Positions 1-6,904 of a stretch of DNA of 7,416 bases are shown piece after piece. The notes beneath the pieces were generated by a model. It did no database searches. It was given only the letters and a program-made list of their open reading frames with translations, and was not told the DNA's origin. The stretch's first letter is position 1, and each line of letters begins with the position of its first letter. Where the stretch lies: positions 1 through 7,416 of the forward strand of contig JAOPZG010000250.1 of assembly GCA_025964215.1 (NCBI GenBank), read 5' to 3'. The stretch comes from Conexibacter sp. GTDB taxonomy: Bacteria > Actinomycetota > Thermoleophilia > Solirubrobacterales > Solirubrobacteraceae. Position numbers and translations under genes: made by a program.

Positions 1-2
1 CC

Positions 3-646
3 GAGGCGGCCGGCGCGCCGATCGACCTCCACAGCGACGAGACGCTGAACCCGCGCGCGCTCGCGGTCCGCGACCTCGCGCGCATGGTCATCGAGCGCGG
101 CTTCGTCGCCGGCGCGGTCGCCTCGCACTGCGTCTCGCTCGGCGTGCAGACGCCGGAGGTCCAGGCGACCGTCGCCGCCGAGCTGGCCACCGCCGGCGTC
201 GCCGTCGTCGCGCTCCCGCAGACCAACCTCTACCTCCAGGCGCGCGACGTCGCGCAGTCCCCGCCGCGCGGGCTGACCGCGATCCGGGCGCTGCGCGCCG
301 CGGGCGCCGTCGTGGCCGCCGGCGCCGACAACGTCCGCGATCCCTTCAACTGCGTCGGGCGCTCCGACGCGCTGGAGACCGCGGCGCTGCTCGTCATGGC
401 CGGCCACCTGCTGCCCGAGGAGGCGTGGGAGCTCGTCAGCGCCGGCGCCCGCGCCGCGATGGGCCTGCCCGCCGTCGCGCTGGTCGACGGCGCGCCCGCC
501 GAGATCCTCGCCGTCCGCGGCAGCTCGCTCGCCGACGCGATCGCCCGCGCCTCCGAGCACCGCTTCGTCATCCACGCCGGCCGCTGCGTCGCCCGCACCG
601 ACGTCCGCACCGCGCTCGTTCCCCTGTCCAACGTCCCAGCGCTCAC

Positions 647-650
<4 letters not shown>
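3..650 (+). CDS. Cytosine-deaminase-like amidohydrolase, C-terminal part (5' end outside window)
   Basis: Cytosolic metal-dependent hydrolase, probably deaminating or deamidating a ring nitrogen compound. The reading frame is open from the left edge, so the N-terminal HxH metal motif is missing; 215 codons are visible. Three elements match the CodA branch of the amidohydrolase superfamily: HSDE (visible codons 10-13, metal histidine plus catalytic glutamate), ASHC (His42, metal ligand) and GADNVRDP (Asp109, metal/catalytic aspartate). LPQTNLYLQAR also resembles the CodA segment NPLVNIHLQGR. The residue after the catalytic Asp is Asn, where E. coli CodA has Asp314, which contacts the pyrimidine; the substrate may therefore not be cytosine. 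AtzC-type N-alkylammelide hydrolases belong to the same branch and are an alternative. An internal ATG at 84 is not the start, because homology continues upstream of it. The stop overlaps the ATPase start by four bases (ATGA), indicating an operon and translational coupling. Confidence 0.88.
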
Positions 651-1413
<763 letters not shown>

Positions 1414-1417
<4 letters not shown>

Positions 1418-2310
1418 GCGCCATGCCTTCCACGCCCGCCGTGCCCGCCTCCGACGTCGACGTCGCCGCCCCGACCGCGATGGGCGGCGCGGGTGGCCGG
1501 ATCGCGCTGCGCGAGCGCGGCACGTCCTTCGCCGCGCTCGTCATCCCGCCGCTGCTCGTGTTCCTGGTGGTGATCGGCGCGTGGATCCTCGTCAGCCAGG
1601 TGATCCTGGCCGAGTCCAAGCGCTTCCTGCTGCCGCCGCCGTGGGCGGTCGTGAACGTCGCGTTCCTCGACGGCCACAACCGCGCCGAGCTGTTCACCAG
1701 CCTGTGGCTGACGACGAAGGCCGCGATGGTCGGCCTCTTCCTGTCGATCGTCATCGGGATGGGCACGGCGATCGCGATGAGCCAGGCCAAGTGGGTCGAG
1801 CGCTCGCTCTACCCGTACGCCGTCGTGCTCCAGACGATCCCGGTCCTCGCGCTCGTGCCGCTCGTCGGCTTCACGTTGGGCTACAACTTCTCCAGCCGCG
1901 TGTTCGTGGTGGTGTTGATCGCGCTCTTCCCGGTCATCACCAACACCCTGTTCGGCCTGCTCTCGGTCGACCAAGGACACCACGACCTCTTCTCCCTGCA
2001 CAAGGGCGGGCGGATCACGCGGCTGGTCAAGCTCCAGCTCCCGGCGGCGATGCCGGCGATCTTCACCGGCCTGCGGATCGCGGCCGGCGCGTCGGTCATC
2101 GGCGCGGTCGTCGGCGACTTCTTCTTCCAGCAGGGCACGCCGGGCATCGGCACGCTGATGAACACCTACGCCTCGGAGCTCGAGTCCGAGCGCCTCTACG
2201 CCGCGGTGATCCTCTCGTCCTCGCTGGGCATCGCCGTGTTCCTCGCCGTCACGTGGCTGGAGCGCCGCGTCGTCGGCCGCTGGCACACGGCCACGCGCGG
2301 CACGCGCTGA
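1414..2310 (+). CDS. ABC transporter permease, SsuC/TauC/ThiX-like (BPD_transp_1)
   Basis: Inner-membrane channel subunit of 298 residues, presumably a homodimer with the ATPase upstream. After a roughly 35-residue polar, Ala/Pro-rich cytoplasmic tail, hydrophobic segments are visible near residues 41-63, 104-122, 136-153, 162-182, 220-236 and 264-282, the six-helix layout of the family. The motif FLLPPPWAV (71-79) is characteristic of SsuC/TauC-type permeases. The EAA coupling loop is at about 190-221 (DLFSLHKGGR then KLQLPAAMPAIFTGLRIA). It is preserved in shape, but the usual Glu-Ala-Ala is replaced by Leu-Phe-Ser, so the N-terminal half of the loop is divergent while the Gly and LP positions are kept. 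GTG at 1414 is selected by the GGGGAG site and the GTGA overlap with the ATPase; Met4 (1423) is an alternative. Followed by a 50-base gap before the binding protein. Confidence 0.93.
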
Positions 2311-2360
2311 CCCATCACTTCCCCCAAGCACGCACGCACACATCCCATGGAATGGAGCCC
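2311..2360 (+). other. Only intergenic gap inside the operon, upstream of the binding protein
   Basis: Fifty bases lie between the permease stop and the lipoprotein start. They are C/A-rich (CACGCACGCACACA-like run) and unlike the neighbouring coding DNA. There is no convincing -35/-10 pair, no stem-loop terminator, and too little room for a TPP riboswitch. GGAG at 2354-2357 is the probable ribosome binding site, but only three bases separate it from the ATG at 2361. A weak internal promoter cannot be excluded. Confidence 0.35.
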
Positions 2361-3551
2361 ATGACCAGGTCCTCCCGCATCCCGACGCTGCTTCTGGCAC
2401 TCGGCGTCACCGCAATCGTCGCCGCCGGCTGCGGCAGCAGCGACGACGACGGCGGCAGCAGTGCCGCGTCGACCACCGCCACGACGACGGCCGCGGCCGC
2501 GTCGACCGACAGCGCCACGTCGCTGAAGGACGTCTGCCCCTCGACCATCGTCGTGCAGACCGACTGGAACCCGGAGTCCGACCACTCCGAGGTGTACGCC
2601 TTGGCGTCGCCGGACGGCACGTACGACACGTCCAAGAAGCGCTACACCGCGCCGCTCATCTCGCAGGGCAAGGACACCGGCGTCAAGATCGAGATCCGCG
2701 CCGGCGGCCCCGCCACCGGCTTCCAGAGCCCGACCCAGCAGATGTACGTGGACAACAGCATCATGCTGGGCTACGTCAACACGGACGAGTCGATCCAGAA
2801 CGCCAAGAAGCTCCCGACGGTCTCCGTCATGGCGCCGCGCGAGCACTGGGCGCAGGTGCTGATCTTCGACCCGGCCAAGCACGACTTCAAGTCGATCGCC
2901 GACATCGGGAAGACCGACACCAAGGTCCTGTACTTCAAGAGCAACGTGTACATGGACTACCTGACCGGCTCGGGCGTGCTGAAGAAGTCGCAGGTCGACT
3001 CCTCCTACGACGGCAAGCCGGCGCGCTTCGTCTCCTCTGGCGGGTCGCTCGTCCAGCAGGGCTTCATCACCGCGGAGCCCTGGCAGTACGAGCACCAGGT
3101 CAAGGCGTGGATGAAGCCGGTCTCGACGCTCTCGATCGAGCAGGCGGGCTACCCCAACTACGGGGAGACGCTGGCCGTCCGCAAGGGCGACCTGTCGAAG
3201 GACGCGCCGTGCCTGAAGAAGCTGGTGCCGATGATCCAGCAGGCGCAGGTCGACTACGCCAAGGACCCGACGACGGCCGACGGCATCATCGTCAAGGCCG
3301 CCGAGAAGTACAACAACGGCTGGGTCTACCCGGCCGCGCTGGCCGCCTTCGCCGCCAAGGCGCAGGTGGACAACAAGATCATCAACAACGGTGACGACGA
3401 CACCCTCGGCAACATCGACGAAGCCAAGGTCCAGAAGATGCTGGACATCGTCGTGCCGATCTACAAGAAGAACAACATCAAGGTGCCGGACGGCCTGAAG
3501 CCGGCCGACCTGTTCACGAACGAGTTCATCAAGCAGGGCATCGGCCTCTGA
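2361..3551 (+). CDS. Substrate-binding lipoprotein of the ABC transporter, NMT1/THI5-like
   Basis: Extracytoplasmic receptor of 396 residues, predicted lipid-anchored. The N-terminus has positive residues (TRSSR), a hydrophobic stretch and the lipobox AAGC with Cys24 as the modified residue. An Asp/Gly/Ser/Thr/Ala-rich linker of about 30 residues follows, as is common in Gram-positive lipoproteins. The mature domain begins near residue 55. QTDWNPESDHSEVY (66-79) keeps the pattern DWxPxxxHxxxY seen in pyrimidine-precursor binding proteins (ThiY/THI5 type), and TAEPWQYEH (238-246) matches the later family region. Cys59 and Cys284 are the only other cysteines and could form a disulfide. ATG at 2361 gives the best signal peptide; ATG at 2352 would add three residues. 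Placement beside the permease and ATPase makes the role secure, but the ligand is inferred only from family resemblance. Codon use (GGC, AAG, AAC almost exclusively) looks optimised for high expression. The stop overlaps the P450 ATG by one base (TGATG). Confidence 0.92.
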   Translation: MTRSSRIPTLLLALGVTAIVAAGCGSSDDDGGSSAASTTATTTAAAASTDSATSLKDVCPSTIVVQTDWNPESDHSEVYALASPDGTYDTSKKRYTAPLISQGKDTGVKIEIRAGGPATGFQSPTQQMYVDNSIMLGYVNTDESIQNAKKLPTVSVMAPREHWAQVLIFDPAKHDFKSIADIGKTDTKVLYFKSNVYMDYLTGSGVLKKSQVDSSYDGKPARFVSSGGSLVQQGFITAEPWQYEHQVKAWMKPVSTLSIEQAGYPNYGETLAVRKGDLSKDAPCLKKLVPMIQQAQVDYAKDPTTADGIIVKAAEKYNNGWVYPAALAAFAAKAQVDNKIINNGDDDTLGNIDEAKVQKMLDIVVPIYKKNNIKVPDGLKPADLFTNEFIKQGIGL

Positions 3552-4768
3552 TGAGCGTCGGCGCGCCCGGGATCGACTTCCGCGATCCCGGGCTGCCCCG
3601 GCGGCTGCACTCGGCGTTCGCCGGCCTGCCGCCGGTGGTCGCCCTGCGCGACGGCTTCTGGTTCGTGACGCGGTACGACGACGTCGCGGCGCTGCTCAAG
3701 GACCGGGTGCGGTGCGGGACCGACATCCACCGCGTGCGGGGCTACGACGAGCGGCGGCCGTTCGGCGCGGGGAGCGCGCTGGAGCGCTTCCAGGAGGGCT
3801 TGCTGATCAACCTGGGCGCGGAGGACCACCGCCGCGTGCGGGGCGCCTTCACGCCGCCGTTCACGCGGGCGGCGGTGGGGGCGTCGATGGGTGCGCTCGT
3901 CGCGGGGCTGGCCGCGGAGTTGGTGGAGGCGTTGCCGGACGACGGCGAGGTGGACTGGGTCGCGGAGGTGGCGCGGCCGCTGCCCGCGCGGGTCTTCGCG
4001 TCGCTCTTCGCGCTGCCCGACGACGACGTCGAGCAGTTGATGGGGTTGCTGCACGAGGACACGGTGGCGATCGACGTGCTGCTCGACCCGGCGATCGTCG
4101 ACGAGGACGACCTCGCGCGGGGGCAGGCCGCGATGCTCGGGCTCGTGACGTACCTGGAGGAGCTGGCGGTCGCGCGGCTCGCCGCGCCGGGGGACGACCT
4201 GCTGTCATGGCTGGTCGGCGCGTACCGCGAGGGCGTGCTGTCCTGGGACGACGTGCTGACGCAGGCGATGGAGTCGCTCGCCGCCGGGACGTCGACCACG
4301 CAGACCTTGTTGTCGGGGATGGTCGAGGCGTTCGCCTCCGCGCCGGGGGAGTGGGAGCGCGTGCACGACGATCCGGCGCTCGTCCGGCCCGCGGTCGAGG
4401 AGGCCCTGCGCTGGGTCTCGCCGGCGCTGACGATGGGGCGCGTGGCGCTGGAGGACTTCTCGCTGCACGGCTGCGCGATCCGCGAGGGCGACGTGTTGCA
4501 GTGCGCGGTGCTCGTGGCGAACCGCGATCCCTCCGTGTTCCCCGAGCCCGGCGTCTTCGACGTCGCGCGCGAGCCCAACCGCCACGTCGCCTTCGGCGGC
4601 GGGGTCCACACCTGCCTCGGCGCGCACGTCGCGCGGCTGGAGGCCCGCGAGGTCCTGACGCGCGCGGTCGCGCGCTGGTCGCGGATCGAGGTCCTGGAGG
4701 CCGAGTTGCACCCCACCTTGATGATCAGGACCTACAAGTCGATGCGCGTGCGGATGGTGGGACGGTGA
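3551..4768 (+). CDS. Cytochrome P450 (class I bacterial type)
   Basis: Soluble haem monooxygenase of 405 residues, normal length for bacterial CYPs and without a membrane anchor. Visible landmarks in order are: C-helix HRRVR (His93, Arg97, haem propionate contacts), I-helix AGTSTT (245-250), K-helix ExxR as EALR (Glu284, Arg287), TMGRV (Arg297), the PNRHVAFGGG run, and the haem loop FGGGVHTCLG (348-357) with axial ligand Cys355. The I-helix position normally Asp or Glu in the AGxD/ET motif is Ser248, while Thr249 is retained; proton delivery may be altered. No ferredoxin or ferredoxin reductase is encoded in the window, so electron partners must come from elsewhere. ATG at 3551 overlaps the lipoprotein stop by one base, and the stop overlaps the next gene's GTG, which puts the enzyme inside the transporter/hydrolase unit. 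Oxidation or N/O-dealkylation of the imported compound is inferred, not shown. Glycine codons are about half GGG, unlike the upstream genes. Confidence 0.95.
   Translation: MSVGAPGIDFRDPGLPRRLHSAFAGLPPVVALRDGFWFVTRYDDVAALLKDRVRCGTDIHRVRGYDERRPFGAGSALERFQEGLLINLGAEDHRRVRGAFTPPFTRAAVGASMGALVAGLAAELVEALPDDGEVDWVAEVARPLPARVFASLFALPDDDVEQLMGLLHEDTVAIDVLLDPAIVDEDDLARGQAAMLGLVTYLEELAVARLAAPGDDLLSWLVGAYREGVLSWDDVLTQAMESLAAGTSTTQTLLSGMVEAFASAPGEWERVHDDPALVRPAVEEALRWVSPALTMGRVALEDFSLHGCAIREGDVLQCAVLVANRDPSVFPEPGVFDVAREPNRHVAFGGGVHTCLGAHVARLEAREVLTRAVARWSRIEVLEAELHPTLMIRTYKSMRVRMVGR
3565..3593 (+). repeat. Perfect 11-bp inverted repeat, 7-nt loop, at the lipoprotein/P450 junction
   Basis: GCCCGGGATCG (3565-3575) and CGATCCCGGGC (3583-3593) are exact reverse complements around the loop ACTTCCG. 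The stem starts 13 bases after the lipoprotein stop and lies in codons 5-15 of the P450. It has no following T-run, so it is not a canonical intrinsic terminator. A transcript 3'-end stabiliser, partial attenuator or operator are possible roles; all are inference. Confidence 0.6.
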
Positions 4769-6219
4769 TCGTCGCGGGGGTCGACCTGCTGGTGGCGCCG
4801 GGGGACCTGCGGCTCGGGGTCGATCTGGTTCTGGAGGAGGGGCGCGTCGCCGCGATCGAGCCGGCGGCTCCGCGCGTTGGCGACGACGTGCTCGACGGCC
4901 GCGGGCTGCTCGCGATGCCGGGACTCGTCAACGCGCACACGCACTCGCCGGAGAACCCGATGCGCGGGCTCGGCGACGGGCTCGCGCTCGAGCCGTGGCT
5001 CGCGCGGCTCATGGGGGAGTCCGGGCCGTACTCGGCCGAGGACCACTACTGGTGCGCGCTGGCGTCGGCGGCGGAGATGCTGCTGTGCGGGACGACGTCG
5101 GTGCTCGACCACGTCGGGATGACGCCCATCCGCGACGGGGGCTTCGACGGCGTGATGCGCGCCTACCGCGACGCGGGGATCCGGGGCGGGATGGCGCCGC
5201 TGTTCAGCGACCGCGACGCGACCGCCGACCTCGCGCGCCATCTTGGTGTGGAAGGCGTGGGCGCGACGCTGATCCCGCAGCAGGTGCCGGCGGTGGAGAC
5301 GCCCGAGGCGATCGCGCTGACCGAGGACGCGATCGACCGCTGGCACGGCGCCGAGGGCGGGCGGCTGCATGTCCTCGCCGGGGCGAGCGGGATCCAGTGG
5401 GCCTCGGAGGACTTGTTGGTGGGGATGGCGGACCTCGCGCGGCGGCGGGGGACGACGATGCAACTGCATGTCCTCGAGACGCGCGTGCAGGACGCGGCGT
5501 GCCGGCTGCGCTTCGGCGGGCGCTCCGGAGTCGCGGTGCTCGACGAGCTGGGCGTGCTCGGCCCGGACGTCTCGATGGCGCACTGCGTCTGGCTCGAGGA
5601 CGAGGACATCGCGTTGATCGCGGAGCGCGGCGGCGTGGTGGTGCACAACCCCGCGGCCAACGCGCGGCTGCGCTCGGGCCGGGCGCGGGTGGCGGACCTG
5701 CTCGCGGCGGGCGTTGCCGTCGGCGTCGGCACCGACGGCGCGGCGTCCTCCGACGACCAGCAGATGTGGTTCGCGATGCGGCTGGCGACGCTCCTGCATC
5801 GGGGGCCGGACGAGGACTGGGTCGACTGCCCGTCCGCGTTGGGCATGGCGACGGTCGGGGGCGCGAACGCGCTGGGCGTGCCGGGGCTCGGGACGCTGGA
5901 GGTCGGCGCGCCGGCCGACGTCGCGCTGGTCGAGCGCGCGTCGTTCGGGCTGGCGGGCGCGCGCGAGCTCGAGGCGTCGCTCGTGCTCTCGGAGACGGGC
6001 GCGGGCGTCCGGCACGTGATCGTCGGCGGCGAGGTCGTCGTCCGCGACCGCCGTCCGACGCGCTTCTCGCTCGACGACGTCCATGCGGCCATCGCGGAGC
6101 AGCGCGAGCGGCGCCTCGCGTTCGCCGACCCCGACGGCATGGCGCCGGTGCTGGCGCGGATCGAGGCGATGCGCGCCGCGCTGGCCGAGCGCGAGGGGCG
6201 GCTCGTCGTCGGGAGCTAG
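4765..6219 (+). CDS. Amidohydrolase of the ATZ/TRZ (SsnA/TrzN-like) family
   Basis: Cytosolic mononuclear-metal hydrolase or deaminase of 484 residues, acting typically on C-N or C-X bonds of purine, pyrimidine, pterin or triazine rings. After a small beta-sandwich start (residues 1-50) come MPGLVNAHTHSPEN with the metal pair His58/His60, HVLE (His235, Glu238), AHCVWLEDED (His273), VVHNPAANARLRSG (292-305) and GTDGAASSDD (Asp324, metal/catalytic). GAPADVALVE (381-390) returns to the sandwich domain. All expected catalytic residues are present. The start is GTG at 4765, which overlaps the P450 stop by four bases; no in-frame ATG precedes the conserved N-terminal strand, and the next Met (51) would delete it. 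Ribosome binding sequence is poor (GGTGGGA only two bases away), suggesting translational coupling to the P450. It differs clearly in subfamily from the CodA-like enzyme at the operon start, so the two are not recent duplicates and probably act on different steps. Exact substrate unknown. Confidence 0.92.
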   Translation: MIVAGVDLLVAPGDLRLGVDLVLEEGRVAAIEPAAPRVGDDVLDGRGLLAMPGLVNAHTHSPENPMRGLGDGLALEPWLARLMGESGPYSAEDHYWCALASAAEMLLCGTTSVLDHVGMTPIRDGGFDGVMRAYRDAGIRGGMAPLFSDRDATADLARHLGVEGVGATLIPQQVPAVETPEAIALTEDAIDRWHGAEGGRLHVLAGASGIQWASEDLLVGMADLARRRGTTMQLHVLETRVQDAACRLRFGGRSGVAVLDELGVLGPDVSMAHCVWLEDEDIALIAERGGVVVHNPAANARLRSGRARVADLLAAGVAVGVGTDGAASSDDQQMWFAMRLATLLHRGPDEDWVDCPSALGMATVGGANALGVPGLGTLEVGAPADVALVERASFGLAGARELEASLVLSETGAGVRHVIVGGEVVVRDRRPTRFSLDDVHAAIAEQRERRLAFADPDGMAPVLARIEAMRAALAEREGRLVVGS

Positions 6220-6773
6220 GTGATGCGGTAGCGCAGGTGGACGGCGCCGCCGGCGAAGCGGCGCTCGTCGAGGAGCTCGAGGCCGAGCCGGACGCCGTCG
6301 GGCAGCGACGGCTTGCCGCCGCCGACGACGATCGGCGAGAGGAGGAGGTTGAGCTCGTCCACGAGCCCGGCCCGCAGCGCCTGGGCGGCGAGGGCGGGAC
6401 CGCCGATGGAGATGTCGCGCTCGCTCGCGGCCTTCAGCGCGCGGACCGCCTCCGGGTCGAACGCCGGCTCGATCCGCGTCCGCTCGCTCGCGGGCGTTGT
6501 GAGGGTGGTCGAGTACACCACCTTCTCCGCCGCCTGCCAGATCCGCGCGTAGTCCAGCACCTCCGCGTGGTCGTCGCCGGTGGTCGGCGCCGTCTCCCAG
6601 TAGACCATCGTCTCGTACATCCGCCGCCCGTACAGGTACGTCCCGATCGGCCGCTCGAGGTCGTTGACGAACCCATGCACCTCGGCATCCGGCGCGGACC
6701 AGTCGAACGCGCCGGAGGCGTCCTCGATGTAGCCGTCGAGCGAGGCGATGGTCGAGTAGATCAGCTTGGCCAT
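6216..6773 (-). CDS. Dihydrofolate-reductase-like / RibD C-terminal domain protein
   Basis: Small NAD(P)H-dependent reductase-fold protein of 185 residues, a stand-alone RibD-C domain of the sort often annotated 'dihydrofolate reductase family protein'. Recognisable elements are the N-terminal strand and loop KLIYSTIASLDGYIED (3-18), TYLYGRRMYETM (45-56), VVYSTTL (85-91), and ISIGGPALAAQALRAGLVDE (121-140) with the nucleotide-binding GG. LLLSPIVVGGGKPSLPDG (143-160) follows, then a C-terminal strand. These match the family over its full length. The physiological substrate of such stand-alone proteins is generally unknown, and true DHFR or RibD activity should not be assumed. ATG at 6773 directly starts the conserved first strand; no good Shine-Dalgarno is visible (GAGG is too far upstream). 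It is convergent with the amidohydrolase, the two stops sharing CTAG, so a role in the plus-strand pathway is not implied by orientation. Confidence 0.9.
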   Translation of the reverse strand: MAKLIYSTIASLDGYIEDASGAFDWSAPDAEVHGFVNDLERPIGTYLYGRRMYETMVYWETAPTTGDDHAEVLDYARIWQAAEKVVYSTTLTTPASERTRIEPAFDPEAVRALKAASERDISIGGPALAAQALRAGLVDELNLLLSPIVVGGGKPSLPDGVRLGLELLDERRFAGGAVHLRYRIT

Positions 6774-6787
6774 GGATCGATTCTGCC

Positions 6788-6904
6788 TCAGCCGGCGGCG
6801 TTCAGCGCGATCCAGCGCGTGACCGCCGCGTCGACGTCCGCGCGGTCGCCGGCCGCGAGGAGGTCGAGGGGGAGATCGCGGGGAGGAGATTCGTGACGCG
6901 TCAG
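6788..6904 (-). other. Short coding-like stretch between two minus-strand genes; possible microORF or gene remnant
   Basis: A 38-codon open frame ends in TGA at 6788-6790. It has no ATG, GTG or TTG start; the only candidate is CTG at 6904, overlapping the stop of the upstream oxidoreductase by three bases. From about codon 11 onward every codon ends in G or C, as in real genes here, whereas the two other frames on this strand do not show this. The peptide includes DLLAAGDRADVDAAVTRWIALNAAG. Not recognised. It could be the eroded C-terminus of a lost gene or a CTG-initiated small protein; the first ten codons look non-coding. Confidence 0.25.

Noticed and set aside
1452..1465. 14-bp palindrome CGACGTCGACGTCG near the permease start
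   Set aside because: It is a simple GACGTC repeat encoding Asp-Val-Asp-Val; about one such palindrome is expected by chance in a window like this.
2311..2360. Riboswitch or promoter before the binding-protein gene
   Set aside because: Only 50 bases, no paired stems of note and no recognisable promoter boxes.
2428..2460. GGCAGCAG/GACGAC short repeats after the lipobox
   Set aside because: They encode the Ser/Asp/Gly linker typical of lipoproteins; not a separate repeat element.
4732..6084. Long minus-strand open frame (450 codons) opposite the second amidohydrolase
   Set aside because: Its Arg/His/Asp/Ala-rich product lacks domain motifs and mirrors a strongly supported gene; such antisense frames are routine at this GC content.
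4995..6896. Long plus-strand frame running through the second amidohydrolase and the reductase gene
   Set aside because: Arg/Gly/Ala-rich out-of-frame translation that crosses two well-supported genes on opposite strands.
6894..6903. 10-bp palindrome TGACGCGTCA over the oxidoreductase stop
   Set aside because: Several 10-bp palindromes are expected by chance in 7.4 kb and there is no second copy or promoter nearby.
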